A DNA stretch of 64,000 nt from Lytechinus pictus (lineage: Eukaryota > Echinodermata > Echinoidea > Temnopleuroida > Toxopneustidae). The DNA is taken from positions 23,307,817-23,371,816 of the forward strand of contig NC_087261.1 in the NCBI RefSeq assembly GCF_037042905.1. Reading direction: 5' to 3'. Of this stretch, positions 23,001-38,000 are shown piece by piece. Both the position numbers and the translations under genes were made by a program. Positions within the stretch are counted from its first letter, which is position 1. Each line of letters begins with the position of its first letter. Under the pieces are notes generated by a model. The model searched no databases. It saw only the letters and a list, made by a program, of their open reading frames with translations, and was not told the DNA's origin.

Positions 23001-26000
23001 ATTAGAATCAGTAAATAAGAAAACAATAATACTAACATTTATATAAAGCTTATTACACAGGGGTAGAGCCAGGATTATCCAAAAGGGAGGAAATTTTCTT
23101 CCTGGAAAAATTTGACCAACAAAAAAGTGGGGCTTTCGCTAAAAAATGGAGGTCATTTTCTTCGTGAGGAAAGCAAAAATAAGGGGGTGTGTGGCACGGG
23201 TCGGATGTGCTCCTACTTGGATCCGCCTCTGGCTTATTACACTTTGTTTCTAAGGATTGCAGTTATATCTATTACACCGGCCATCGGATCCTTGTTTAAC
23301 CGAAAACAAGGTATGCACTTCTTCGACTCCCTTGGGAGCATTCCAACAAGAGTTCCAAGACTCAAATTGCTAGGCATCCTGTATAGGTTTTCGCATCCTA
23401 CCGGGTACCCATTTGACACCTGTGTGGGTAGTGGCAAAGTATGGAGTGACGTCTTCCCAATGGACGCTAGGACGCGCTGGGATTCGAATACTCGACCCTC
23501 TGATTGCAAGGCGAGGGTCCGAACTGCTACACCAGGACGCTTCCATAAACAAGACAAAGTCAGTGATTTATCAGTGATAAGTCAATTTATTAAGTATGAA
23601 TGAAGTTGATAGAAGGGACCCCATATCCGGTTTAATTTCGCAACAGAGAGCAAACATCATATTGATCTCGATCTCTTTGCCGCATCGGTTGTACTCAGCT
23701 ATAAGTTTAGCTCGCAAATTTGATTACTAGAGAAGATACATGCATCGAAACCCGGAAGTTTTGGTGGCATGTTGGGAGCAATTATTTGAGCTTGAGCAGA
23801 TGCAGTGTTTGCTACTCGATAGTAGCGGCGTAATGAACTCAAGACTTTGAGGAGGCTAGATATGGCGTATCGTGCAAAATTTCATAAAAAGTTGCGAGCG
23901 AACAAAACGAACGAGAAAACATTCCGACATTTTTATTACGTAAACCCAATTTTGTGATAGATTTTGACATAATATTCAGAAAGTGATGTCATATCATGCG
24001 GGCGCGTCGTGGTCTAGTGGTTCTGACTCTCGCCTTTCAAACAGGGTCGTGGGTTCGAATCCTAACCATGGCGTGTTTTCCTTCAGCAAGAAATTTATCC
24101 GGAATGTGCTGCACTCGACCCAGGTGAGGTGAATGGGTACCCGGCAGGATTAATTCCTTGTATGCACTGAGCGCCGGTGATGGTAGCTCGAGCTAAAGCC
24201 GGGGTAAAAATAGCAGCGCTTTGTATCCTCAGGCAAAAGGCGCTTTATAAATACAGCTATTATTATCATTATCATTATATTTCACGGTTCTCTCTTTAGT
24301 TTCCTTTTCTTTCCTTTTCTCTCTTTATTTTTTCTTCGTCGTGAAAACTGTTTGGGGCGCTGACAAAAACTTGCAACTGAGTCGTTTGTCCTGAGTCCAG
24401 GACAAAACTGCCTCTAGTCTAGATTCTAGACGTCGGTGTATTTGTTATTTCTCTCCCCTTGCTTTATTCTCCCCTGCGCGCCATCTCCAGTGATCGCGCT
24501 ATCCCCTCTTTCACGCCCCTCAGGAAATCGTGTGGCTGTTTTCATTTCGGGCGTAGAGGTCGAGGATTGTGTTATTGATCAACTGAAAAGTAGAACAGTC
24601 CTGGCAAAGGACTAAACTGCCTCTTGACAGGCCAATTATTGACGAAAATTTTTTTTGTTTTTTGTATATCACGAAGGGTATTTGAGAATACGTTTTCTAT
24701 GTTCTTGAATCCGTCGTGCTTCAATGCATAAGGTCTATTGCGTGTCAAGTTTGTAGGCGTATATTGCCTGAAAAGGTGCTAGCTCCGTTTTCTCTTATTA
24801 CGTAAACGGACCTGAATTATGCCAAGCATTGTGAATTTGTCAATGCAGAATCTCCTTGTGTATCTTCATCGGCTATATATCAAACAGACCAGGAAAATGT
24901 TTAAAGAATAATTTTCAACGAATAATTTTACCCAATCTGTTTATCAAATAACGTTTCAACTTCCATCCGAGTCTCTATTAGCCCCTCCTTAGAATATTTG
25001 CCTTCAGCGCTGGGCAAAACATTATTCCTTATGTAGGCATGTTTGGAAAGTAGGCCTATAAGTCGGGGGCAATGCTTGGATGCTATATTCAACCTCTAGC
25101 TAGTTAATACCAATGTGGCGTTTGGTTTGAATCCATTGCAACTCTTCCTACATGTAAGACAAGGCACGAATCTCGGATTCCATTCCATAGTCGAACCGAC
25201 AAAACTGCCTTAGGTCCAACCCAATATATTTATTTCCGGTGACGTACCCTCAGTCGATCTGCTGTCGACTTTGTCAATGTGAATGTCGCACTAATGTGCC
25301 TCCGATTTATGCTGCAGTCACATTTCCCCTACGGTGGCCGTACGGCGAGACGAAAATAGCCGTTTTATTCATTTTTATTCAAACCACCTATATGTTCATG
25401 ATATAGTTGGTACAACAAATTAAATTGCTGTCGTTGACTCGCTGTACGGCCGCCGTCGGGGGAATGTAACTGCGCTATTACTGTACCATTGCTTGCATAA
25501 ACGAGGTGATCTACCAAGATGAAAGTGTGGAATAATTATGAATAAACAATTTTTTTTTCTTTGCTCTCGCCTAAGGTACGGCTGACTTTTTTGGTTTGAA
25601 CCATTACACAACACGCTACGGGGCAAACAATCGGGAAGACAACACCAACCCGCCTAGTTACTCTAAGGATCGCGACATTGAGACAGGCCGAAATTATGAA
25701 TGGGAGATATCGGGTTCAAACCCGATCGTTCCATGGGGGATTCGAAGAATACTCAAATGGATAGGTTTACAGTATCAAGTGCCCGTCTACGTCACAGAAA
25801 ATGGTGTGTCCTCGCACCCATCGCTAGACCTTTGTGACGTCGTCAGGCAGAATTACTACAGGGCGTATACGAATGAGGTCCTTAAAGGTATGTGTCACAC
25901 CTGAAGCTATTTCGTAGACAGGAAATACATTTGAGTACCGTTGCATAAAACTTCGTTACCACTAATGGTAACTTTGCCATGTTGCAATGGTAACTTGCAT

Positions 26001-29000
26001 GGAGTCCTTGATTCTGATTGGCTGTTGATCCGCGATACCATGGTAGTTCCCATTGGATGGCAAAAGTTACCATAGTGGTAACCTTTATGCAACGGGGCCC
26101 TAAAATTTCATATCCGACCATCAAGGAGTATGTTGAAATTTGGGGGAAAAAACAAACACACAAACAAATATGTATGGAATCATCTCATGACGAAATCTCA
26201 TTCATCACCTGAAGCAAAAAAAATGGAAAGTTTACTGTTTACCATATTTTTATTATACGTTGTCAGAAATAAAATCGTATTATAATATGGAATATATATA
26301 TAGAGAGAGGGCAAATCTAAAAAAAGGAAAAGAAATTCAGAAAAAAGGTCAGGTTTTACTTTAATACATTAAGTCTCTCAGATAGCATTCTCTAGCTATA
26401 AGAATCTATTACTTGCATGGATTTTGTTTTACTCTTTGAAATTTGTCTTTTCCTTACATTATGATATTACAATTTCATGGAATATTGTATGATCATGTTT
26501 CAATTTTGTGACATATTGTGTTGATTACTGTGGAAAAAATGTATTGTATTGATTTTCAATAAAGGAATCTTTGGAAGGGTAAACAAAAATAAGAAAAAAT
26601 TGGAAAGGGTGGTGTGCGCCGCGCCACAAAATCTTAAACAATACCGTTAAGAACTAAAGTTGCTATGAAATGATGAAACTATACTCGATGGCCCTCTTCG
26701 AGAACTAACGTCTAAAATTAGGGTCTTATAGGGCACATGAGAGTAATTCATCCGCGCGCAAAGCATGTCGGACAGGCGTAAGTAAAGATCACATGACTTT
26801 ACTGATTAAAATAATTCATTAAAAATAGACAGAATGTTTGTATATCAAAATGTAAATGATAGAAACAATGTCATGTTCATACTCTTTCATAATTAAGGCC
26901 TTTGGGGAGGCTAGACTGCATTTTTGTATTTCATTTTAATTATTATTACCAATAATGTAGTTCGGGTTTTTCTGGCAATGAACTGGCCGAAATTATGGTT
27001 AGTCTTATTTCAGGCCATTTAACTTTTGATTGAGCTGGACAAGTACCCGATTAACATATCAAGTTTTAATGTACTGTTAATTGTGATTAATGTCAGTGAA
27101 TTAAAGCAAAATCTATCGTGGGATTGATTTTTGATAATGTTTTGATGAGCTATGATTTAACACGTGAGTGAATGGTGGTCTGTAATACTCATGTGAGCCC
27201 TATAGGAACAGGAACGGGGGAAACGGGCTGAACAATGGACGTGATATACCTTGGGACTTCCGGTTCCACAGGCCTAACAAAATTCCCATAGATTCGTGTG
27301 TTAAAGTGGCACTTTGAAAAAAAATCATAACATAATAACATAAATAAGGATGAAATTCGGGGGTCGAATGTTTACTACCAATGGATAGGATACATATCTG
27401 ACAATCCATATCTGACCAGCAAAGGGTCCCTCGATCGGCTCATTTTTTAAATAAATCGGCATATATGAAGACATCTCCTGATGGATGAAATTCATCACCT
27501 GAAACAGTAAAATGGCCATAAACCTTCCGCCAGTCAAATATAGTTCCAAAGTTGGTGATATTTCTTCCGAAATTTGGGAAAAGGAAGTGCAGTGGTTACC
27601 CTCCATAGAATTAGTGCTAGATGGACATTCATATTCATACACTTTGCCAACAATCTATATCATTTTTTTAATGGGATGGCTCGAATGAATATATCTTGCC
27701 CTCCGGTTGTTAATAGGCCTGTGTTACCTGCTGGCAAGGTGTGTAAAGGGTGTATTTAAGGCCGCAGTTGCCCATACTGCCATTGTACCTGAGTGCCAAC
27801 ATGGTTTCAACTGGGATCTTCCGTTTGTGTTGTACATTGAACATAATTTGTCATCAAAATGGAGTCCGAGTGAAAGACGATCAGAAGTGGTTTATCAGGG
27901 AAGAACTGATTTTTATGATTATCTGATTATGTCTAAAGATATGAAATTTCATGTTTTATCCTAGCAATCAAATTGGACGGTGTCGACGTCAGAGGCTACA
28001 CTGTGCGATCCCTGTTAGACAGCTTCGAATGGGCTCAGGGGTACGAATACAGGTTTGGAATGTACGACGTCAACTTTAATGATTCCCGGCGACCTCGGAG
28101 AGCCAGAGAATCTGCTTCTGTCTACGCCCACATCGTGGGTGACAATGGGTTCGTCAAGGAGCCACCCGCGACCCCTCGAACACAAAACACAACCATGGCA
28201 ACCATGACAACCATGGCAACAATGACAACTGCAAGTGCGCCATCTCTCAATACTCTTCCTCCCGTGCATTTATTTATTTTTGTTCGTAGGGTGGGGGTAC
28301 TTTGCCTGGAAATGAGTGCTTTGTCAGTGGCGGATCCAGGGGGGGCACATCCTGCCCGTGCCCCCACCCCCCCCCCCTTGAGAGCCATAGTCAGTATTCA
28401 AACACAAATGTGCCCCACTCTTTGAGAATCACATCAAATATTATTAATGCAAATATGCAGTTCTTACAGAACTGACGAATTTGTCAAATTTTGTTAGGGA
28501 AAATGTGCCCCACCCTTTTGGAAAATCCTGAATCCGCCCCTGTGCCTTGTCGATGAGATCAACTTTGACCATAGAGGTCAAGTGGGTCGCCATTTGCATT
28601 TAACAATATCTGATTTGTAAACTAAGAATACAAGAAGAAAGAGTAACATAAACAGTTAGTATTTGCAAGTTTTTCTATTCGCCCTTTCACACAGTAATAA
28701 AAAGGCGTAATTTGAATGATGATTCCAGTGAAAAATAAGGCTAATGACGAATATTTAGCACGTGTGAAACCAAACTAGAACATGATTAAAACCACGAACG
28801 CTAATCACAGTCACGATTACAATAGCAATTATCATTACAATGATGATTCAAGACTCACGTGTGAAAAGGCCCGTTGCTTCCCCTAAATCCCGTTTTCTGT
28901 GTTTGTGTGTCAATGCAAGATTATAATCCTTTCAATGTAGTTATCTGCCGATTCCGGTTGTTCCCTAATAATTACTCTAATTACATTAATAATCTCTCTC

Positions 29001-32000
29001 AGGAATCAAAACGAATTTAGTCATCGGAATTCGTGTTTGAAAATAACAATTAACTCCGTTGATTTCCCGCCCTTTCACAAGGCAAAAAATTCGTAATTTG
29101 TTTGATTCCAGTGAAAAATAAGGCTTATGACGAATATTTAGCACGTGTGGAACCAAACTAGAACATGATTAGAATCACGAACGATAATCACAGTCACGAT
29201 TACAATAGCAATCATCATTACAATGATGATTCAAGATTCACGTGTGAAAAGGCCCTGTGAAGAGTTTTCACTGATTTAATTTTGTGGTTTTTCTGTTTCT
29301 TTTAGCTGACGAGCCCGGACATTGCGGATGCGATGATGAGAATAAACACGGTAAGTATATTACGGAAAGAAAAATTGTGGTACTTGGGCTTAATTCAGTT
29401 CAAAATTATTATTCTTCGTATAATTTGATATAAGAAAATTAAAACGATGACCTGGACCCCGTCTTACAAAGAGTTACGATTGATCCAATCAATCGTAACT
29501 CTATGGAAATCCATCAGTGTCATAATTGTTTCTACATAAAATTTTCAAGGAGAACAGACCATAATGTCAAGAAAACAATGAATGTATGTAATTTACGTCA
29601 TTTTTAGAAAATATTTTTTTTACAATTATGCATTTTAGATGTTGACGTTGCTGGCCGTTTATAGTTGTGATTGATCGAATCAATCGTAATTCTTTGTAAG
29701 ACGGGCCCCTGATGCAAATAACAAAATACAAAATCACGCCTATTGTCCAACTGCATTGTGAATTCAGACATATTGTTTGATTTTCATATTTTAAAGGCGA
29801 AAATGTACTTATATTTGTGAAATGGTTTTATGGTAGTTTATCAGAAGATTAGTTGAAGTATATCACGTGTCCACTTGTCGAATGACCGATCCAGGAGCGG
29901 TAAAAAAGCCCAACGTTTTATCATTATTGTTTATACAGTGCGTCCCAGAAAAAACGAAACCGAGATTTATCGATGATTTATCATAACTTAATCACAAATA
30001 CAATAGACAAGTGACCTACCATTGTAAAGCTTAGAATCTCCTCTTTCATCTGTAATTACTGAAATAATTTTTCATTCACGCATGAGTGAGCAAAAACAAT
30101 TTGAAGAAAGGATACCAAAAACTCATTTGGCGGGGGGTATCTGAATTTCAAAAAGAAAATCACATGCCTAAAAAGTTCAATATCTGCTCTTTTATTTGAT
30201 ACCTTAATCACAGAAAATGGTCAAGAGGTAAAAAAGTTATGTCCCCTCGAAACAATGCTTGTATTTCCATAATTTCATTAAATAAACGTGTTTTCACCGG
30301 TTTCCCAAGAAGCTATCGCATGGTTAACAAAAGACTTAATGCATGGCTAATCGTCAACAAAACGGAGTGTCGAGTAACTCAGAACGCTGGCCTGTAAAAC
30401 TTAATCATTTTATGAAATTATTGAAATTCAAGCCTTATTTCAAATAACCAGAACTTTATTATTTCTTGACCATTTTCTGTAATTGAGGTATCAAATTAAA
30501 GAGCAGATATTGGACTTTCTAAAAATGTGGTTTTCTTTTTGAAACCCAGATACAGCCCGCCAAGTGACTTGTTGGTATCCCCTCTTCAAATTATTTTTGC
30601 TCACTCATGCGTGAATGAGAAATAATGTAAGTAGTTTCAGATGAAAGAGGAGATTCTAAGCTTTACATTGGTAGGTCACATGTCTATTGTATTTGTGATT
30701 AAGTTATGATAAATCATCGATAAATATCGGTTTCGTTTTTTCTGGGACGCACTGTATATTTATTTTTCCTGTTATTTGTAGAAATGATATTTGTATTCTA
30801 AGATCACTTTCATTTGTATTAAGACTTTTCATAATAATAGGTACTCAATTTCTATAACAAGTTTACTATTAGCCAATCAACTTGAATGATTTCTGTAGAT
30901 TTTAAATGTTATTGCAAATATTTGTTATATAACAAGTTTTATGGAACGGGGCCCAGGGTGGGGCCTGCGAAGACATATCCACCGCGTATCTAACTATTCA
31001 AAGCAGATGGTGCGCTTGTACTGCTTGCGCTGATGTTGTTGTGAAGAAAACGAAAATAAACTTAAATCAGGCCTGGGATATTTTATCTAGGCACCGTTAA
31101 CAACAAAAATAAAAATAAATAAATAAATAATCATTAATAATCCTATGAGGAGCGATAGTTCAGTCGTTAAAGTGAGGGTTTCGGATTCCGGTGACGTGGG
31201 TTCGATTCCCGCTTGTTGCGCTAGTGCCCTTTGGTAAGGCATTAATCCTCATTACCAGGTCTTTCGGAAGGACCTCAAGCCGTCGGTCCTCTGGTTGCTT
31301 GCTGACAAACATTCATGCTTTCTCAGCAATCAGGTAAAAAAATTACCACCATAGAATTTTTCCAATAATATTTCTACTGTGAATCTGCTCCAAATATTAA
31401 AATAGAGGAAATGATGTAGAAGTAATTCAAGATTCAAGATTTATTCATTCCATTCGATAAAAAGATACAATTCATACATACAAATTTACAAGATTTACAT
31501 ACAAATTTACAAGATTTACATTTGGATACAATACAATTTATACAAACACAGAAATGGTATTGATTTCACATATACAGAAAAAAATCAAATGGAAATGGGT
31601 CACTGCAAAAAGTTCAAAAAGGGACTTGAACTTGTCAAGGCTGTGTCCCAAACTGGAATTAAACATTGTTGCGATGGATAGTTTAAGGTAAATAATTATA
31701 AAAAACAATACAAAAATAAGAAATTTTACAAAATAAACATAAAGTGAAGTGAAGAGGGAGTGAAAGTTGAATTATTATCGTATGAAAAAGTATATAAATA
31801 GGGATTAGGTATGTGTTAACTTTAACAGATATGACTTTAATTTCCTTTTATAACCATTGAAATTACTAGTTTGACGTATCTCTTGAGGAAGTGCGTTCCA
31901 AATAAGGGGTGCAGTATGTTTAAAAGTAAATGAAACAAATGTTTTAGTACATCTGAATATATGAAATTTCTCTTTATGACGAGTATTGTAATTATGGATC

Positions 32001-35000
32001 TCATTATTGAATGATAACAATAATTGAATATTTTCAGGTAAAGATGTGTTTACATGTCTGAAGAGGATTAATCCTATTAGAAATTTATTAAGCTTATATA
32101 TATCAAGTACATTCAATTTGAGAAACAAAGGTTTAGAGTGGGCATGAAAATCAGATAAAGTACAGTATCTAACTACTCTCTTTTGTAGTTTTAGAAGTTT
32201 GTCTAACTTTGATGGATATATATTTCCCCAGACAATGTTTCCATAACTTAAATAAGGCAAGACAAGTGTATTATACAACAAAATAAGAATATTCCTAGTT
32301 AAGAGAAAACGTAGTTTGCCGATGATACCAATATTTTTTAAAGTCCTTTTAGTTACGGCAAGAATTTGGCTATCCCAAGTCAAATTTTGATCAATGATCA
32401 CGCCTAAAAACTTGGTAGAAGTAACATGGTTTATATCAAGTCCATTGATCTGAACTAGCAGATTATCCACATGACTATTATTTTTAGAGTTGTTGAAATA
32501 CATGTATACAGATTTTTCTACATTTATAGATAGCTTATTTGAATTAAACCATTTAGATACATTTATCATTTCACTTCGAAGCATAAGCTGTAAATTTATA
32601 ATATTATGGTGACTAATCAAAATATTTGTATCATCGGCAAAAAGTACAAATTTGAGAAGAGATGAACAGTTGGAGAGATCATTTATATATAGTAGAAAAA
32701 GAAGCGGACCTAGAATTGAGCCTTGTGGTACTCCACATAGAATTTTCATTGATCTTGAATTAACATCATTAAAAAATACAATTTGACTTCTGTTTGTTAA
32801 ATAATTCTCAAACCAGTTCAAAATAAGACCACGAAATCCATAATTTTTCAGTTTATAAAGCATTATACTATGATCAATTGTGTCGAAAGCCTTGCCTAAA
32901 TCTAAAAATACTCCTATTGTGTGATTTCTTTCTGCAATACAGGATATCAAATAATTATGCAAATCAATTAATGCCATTTCAGTTGATCTATTTTTCCTAA
33001 ATCCATATTGACATGAACTTAAAATTGCATTTTTATCAAGAAAATCATTAACACGTGTAAATACAATCTTTTCTAATATCTTTGAGAATATTGGTAGAAT
33101 AGAAATAGGTCTGTAATTCAATATATTTCGATTGTCTCCTTTCTTATACACTGGAATTACTTTTGCTATTTTAAGTTTTGTAGGAACTACCCCAGTTGAA
33201 AGAGAAAGATTGAAAATATAAAGTAAGGGTTTTACAATGTAAAATATGACTTTCTTTACAACAATAGAGCTTATATTATCAACACCAGTGCTTTTACTCT
33301 TCTTAATTTTACTCACAATATTAATCAATTCATTTTCGGTAACAGGCTTAAAGTACAATGTATTTACACATGGAGTTGGTAAAAACGACTGATAAAGTTC
33401 ACTACCTTCAGCTGGAACAGTATTAGACATAGATGGGCCGATATTTATGAAAAAGTTATTAAAAGAATTAGAAATATCTTTATTATCACATATATCATGC
33501 CCATTTACACTGAAACTAGCAGGTGTTTTGTTTTTAAATTTACCAAGAATATTTTGAATAACATTCCAAGTTTTTCTCATGTTACCTTTATGTTTATTGA
33601 ATTCATTGAAATAATAAGATCTTTTGATATCTTTTATGTATTTTTTTACACTATTTCGACATCTATTATAGTTCATTTTATTTTTATTTGAAAGATGTTT
33701 ACAATATAATTTATACATTCTGTTCTTTTTATTTACTATTTTTAAGACTTTTGTTGTCATCCACGGCTTCTTAAGAATTCCATGTTTTTTATGCGAATTA
33801 TATTTTACTAAAAAGTTTTTATCATAATAAGAAACACCATTTTCAAGGAAGCATTGATAGGCAATATCAGCATTAGAGCAGCTATACACATCCACCCAGA
33901 CTGTATTATTAAGATCTTGTATAAAACAGTCAATCTTTTGATCATTAATTATATATTTATGAATGTTTCTATTATTCACATGATTATACCAGATGAAATT
34001 TTCGAAGAAAAATTATTTGTAAAAAATGATATCTATAAGCGTAGCACTGTTTTCTGTTATTCTAGTAGGTTTATCAATTAATGGCAAGAATGACGAGGCA
34101 TATAATATATTCAAAAAATCATTAAGATATTGTTGACTATCCAATAATAAATTCACATTGTAGTCTCCCATTATGTACACAAGCTTATTTTCACAGCTTA
34201 AAGTTTTCAGACAATTATCAAATGTTTCAATAAAATCCTTAATACTTGACTGGGGTTTTCTATAAACAATGCCGACAATAATATGTTTACCCCTTGGTAC
34301 ATGTATCTCTATAAAAAGTGACTCGTAGTCATCGGAAGCAGGTAATATGTTATATCTTATATCAAAATTAACTGTATTCAAAATTAAAAGCCCAACACCA
34401 CCTCCTCTACCTTTTCTTCTTTCTGAGTGCAGAAATGAATAACCATTAATAGAAAAAGAATTTTGATTGTCACCATTAATCCATGTCTCCGAAAAGCCAT
34501 AGACTGTAAAACTTAGAGAGAGGGAATGTATATAATCAGATATAGAGCTCAAATTTTTATTGAGACTGCGAGAATTGAAGTGTAATATACTAAAACTATT
34601 TTCAATTGCTTGGGTCACAGATTTGAATTCATTTTCAGTATAATACTTGCATTCAAATAAATTACTAAACATATCATTTGAGAAGTCTTGATAATTCTTT
34701 TCAAATTTCTCACAAGTGTCATTATTTCTTTCAAAAAATATTTCATTCAGGTTTTGTAATTCATGCACTACATCTTTTTTCGTTTTATTGGTACTGATCT
34801 CAATGAATTCATCATCTGTTAAGTCTTGAAAAGGAAATTTATAGTATTTGCATAAGAAACACGTCTGACAGAGTGGTAAATCCGTCGATATATATACATC
34901 TGTTGAGGCATTGCAAGTTACACAGTATTCAACATGATATTGTTTACATATCTTTGATTGGGTCTTCACTAAAGGAGGACATATACTACAATACATTAAT

Positions 35001-38000
35001 AAAGAGAAACTTTAACAACAAAACTACATTTAAAAAAATGAATACAAATAAAACATTATTTCAAGTTCAGATTCAGTTCAAAATAAATTTCATTCAGAGC
35101 CGAAGTTGCAACCAGGAGATATATTCTTTCACACTTTAAGAGTATCAAGGTCATGTTTGTTTTTTATTAGATGTTTCCTATTTTTCCTGTCCAGTATCAG
35201 TACGCGACCATCCCGTGTCCATGATGACTTTACTTTTGTTGACACTTGGACATATTTCAGTAGTTCTTGATTTCTTTTCGTAAGGTCCTCTTGGATTGAT
35301 TTTCTCGTACCAACTAATTTACGGCGAGCACTGATCACTTCTTGTCGTTTTCTGTATGTGTTGAATTTAGCGATGATTGGACGAGGCGTGTTCGTGTTTT
35401 TGTGCTTTGCTTTGGACCCGGTTCGATTACTTCGTTCAATGTCGTTCTTTGTAAGATCAACTTGAAGTTTATCCTTTGCTAGTTTGAGTATGATGTCATC
35501 CGTGTTTTCATCTGTTGATTCATCATGACCGAAGAACAACAGACAATTTCTTCGCGAATATTGCTCTTGTTGATCCAGTTTCCATGATAAATCTTGTATT
35601 TGGTTTGCCTGTTGCTCCACTGTGTCCTTTATATGTTTCATTTCTTGTTGGTTCTTGTCATCAGCTATCTCAAGGTCAAATAAACGACCTTCTTGCTTTT
35701 CAATTGATTTTCTCATGTCACTTAATCTGCTTTCAACATGGGACTCTATCAGTGCTAGAAATCGTTTGTCTTCTAGTATGTCCTTAATGACTGAGCTGAG
35801 TAGAGATGCCCTATCCTTTTCCATTCCCCTGGTAACAACTGAAGAGCTTTCAGAAGCCATAGTGATCCAACAGAAGAATAAGACTCAATGAATAGGCAAT
35901 TAAGATTATTGAAGACAGATACAATAAAGATCCAGGGTAATCATGATACGCTATAGTGATTATCGAATAGCCGAGTCTGAGGTCCTCTTCAGGAGCTACT
36001 GGTTATAGTCATATAGCTTTTCACCAAGCATATATAGGTGGGACTGAAGTAGAAGACAAGAAAATACAGCTTGGATTTTGAAGTAGAAATGATGAGGTTT
36101 TACTCACTCTTTCTCAATAGAAAAACCTTCAAAATGCTCCTGGTTGCTTGAGGAGGTAATCCATATATATCACATAGCTACACTAAGATGAATAATGTGC
36201 AAAAGTCAAGAAATATTTCACTCCAAATAGTGTCACAGATCTCAGCTCATTGTAAAATGAAGATGACAATAGAACTCTAAAACCACATTTACGCCATCAC
36301 GGAATCGATGCAAAGTCCCGGATCACCCCCAAATTTTCAATTCGGGTTATCTGTGTTACAGTTCGCGATTAGTACCGTGTACATAACGGCATATCCGGGA
36401 GAGAAGTTGAACACGTTCAACTTTTCATCCCGGATAACACGGGCGGATAATCATTCGTGTTCATCCGTGTACATCCGTGTTGCTACTGAATGCATCCGGG
36501 AGGCTCCGCGTAATCAGCGGGGATCCTTGTTATTGCCAGCCGGGGTCGAAATTTATTCTATTGTTCGCGTACATGAACAACAGTCCATGTTCATGGCTAC
36601 GTATGTGTATGATTCAGCTGTTTCATAAAGGAAATAAACTTCAATCTTGGCCAATTCTCTAGTAATATCCTTGTAGAGAACGTAGGCAACCGTGCGTGAA
36701 GGTCCGCACAAGTACCCAGTAATATCCGTGCTCCTCGGTGTATTCCGTGTTGGCTCCGGGGAGCTTATCCGCAAGATCCTTTTGCTATGTTGTCTATCCT
36801 TGTAAACACCGTACATTTCCGTGTAAATATACCAAGTTAATACCTTGGTCACATTTGCTACGGCCGCCGTAGATTCTAAAATTTCTACGGCGAGTAGCAA
36901 TTCTACGGTCGCCGCAGAATTTCCACGGCCATTTACTCTAGCGGTCACATATGTTACGGTCGCCGCACGGCGTATTTTTTTATTTATGGAGAAAAAAATC
37001 TGCGGCTGACGCATGTCCTTGAAATCATGACGTACGGTCGCAGTAGGGCGACTTTGCGCTGGCCGTAGGTTTTTGACAAATACTACGGCAGACGCAAGGT
37101 GGCCGCAAGGCGCCCTCACGGCGGCTGCAGGGGGACTATACAGTGAGTATACCATGAATTGCCTGTCACACTCATCATGATATTTTACATTAGACATTTC
37201 ATTTCAGAAAGTTTTCAAAGTGTCGCACCATGCCCATGCCCGTATTCTGGTTGGGAGGGAGGGGGGGTCGGGGAAAGGGGGTGCCAGAAAGAGGGAGGAA
37301 AGAAAGGAAAAGAAAAGGGAGATAAAAAGGAGGGAGATAAAAAAGGAGGGGAAAGAAGAGAAAGAGAAAAGGGAGAAAAGAAAGATAGAAGGAAACAAGA
37401 AGAAGAGAAAAGGAGAGAAGAGAAAAGGGGAAAGGGGGAGTAATAAAAGTGTGTGTGTGGGGGGGCCAAATTGATGTTCGACCTAGGAAAGGGGGGGGTT
37501 CGCCAAATTAATGTTTGACACTGATCTGAATATTATATGATCAGTAATGTTCGACCTAGGAAGGGGGGGGGGGCAAATCGAACTTTGGGGTGATTCGCGC
37601 TTCGCGCTCGCATCGAATGATTAGTTAGATGGACATCCTGTTAATGATTACCTAGTGATTACCTAAATTGCGTAGAATGTCTAGTTTTGGAACGGAATAT
37701 AAAAAAGGTTCAGCTCGCGCTTCGCGCTCGGATCGAATAATTTTTAAGTGCCCATCCTGTTCATGATTGCCAATAATGCTTAGAATTTCCAAACTTTGGG
37801 TCATTTTGGAATATAGACAATTTTCAGCTCACCCTGACATACAGAGAGATACCCATCCTGCTCATGCTTACAAAACTTCTCAGAATATTCTATTTTCAGG
37901 TCTATACACAAGTTATCAAAAATCACGTTCGCATTATTTATTTGGACTTATGAAATAAATCTCCCTTAACCATGTTAACTTGTTTGTATGAATAAAGTTA

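Larger units (their letters stand above)
22969..25575. other. GH1 gene intron 3 with two SINEs and a small foldback
   Basis: Holds a minus-strand SINE (23240-23547), a plus-strand SINE (24001-24275) and the 160 bp foldback at 25314-25474. Between them, acaaaactgcct-type words recur (24402, 24607, 25198) without clear structure. Confidence 0.6.
28235..29305. other. GH1 gene intron 5 with two copies of one TIR element
   Basis: Poly-C at about 28368-28378. TIR elements at 28681-28872 and 29069-29255 are near-identical direct copies (separate entries). Confidence 0.65.
31430..36100 (-). mobile_element. CR1/Jockey-type non-LTR retrotransposon, about 4.7 kb
   Basis: Minus strand. Order: 5' UTR, ORF1 (35860-35129), ORF2 endonuclease part (34996-34013), ORF2 reverse transcriptase part (to 31805), then about 370 bp of 3' UTR ending in repeats of ttgaatc/aagattt near 31435. 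ORF2 carries one in-frame stop. The 5' boundary is approximate; no target duplication was identified. Confidence 0.85.

Noticed and set aside
36553-37197. Open frame of 214 codons on the minus strand
   Set aside because: It crosses the boundary of a GC-rich repeat and a foldback arm, has no domain, and its composition follows the repeat words.
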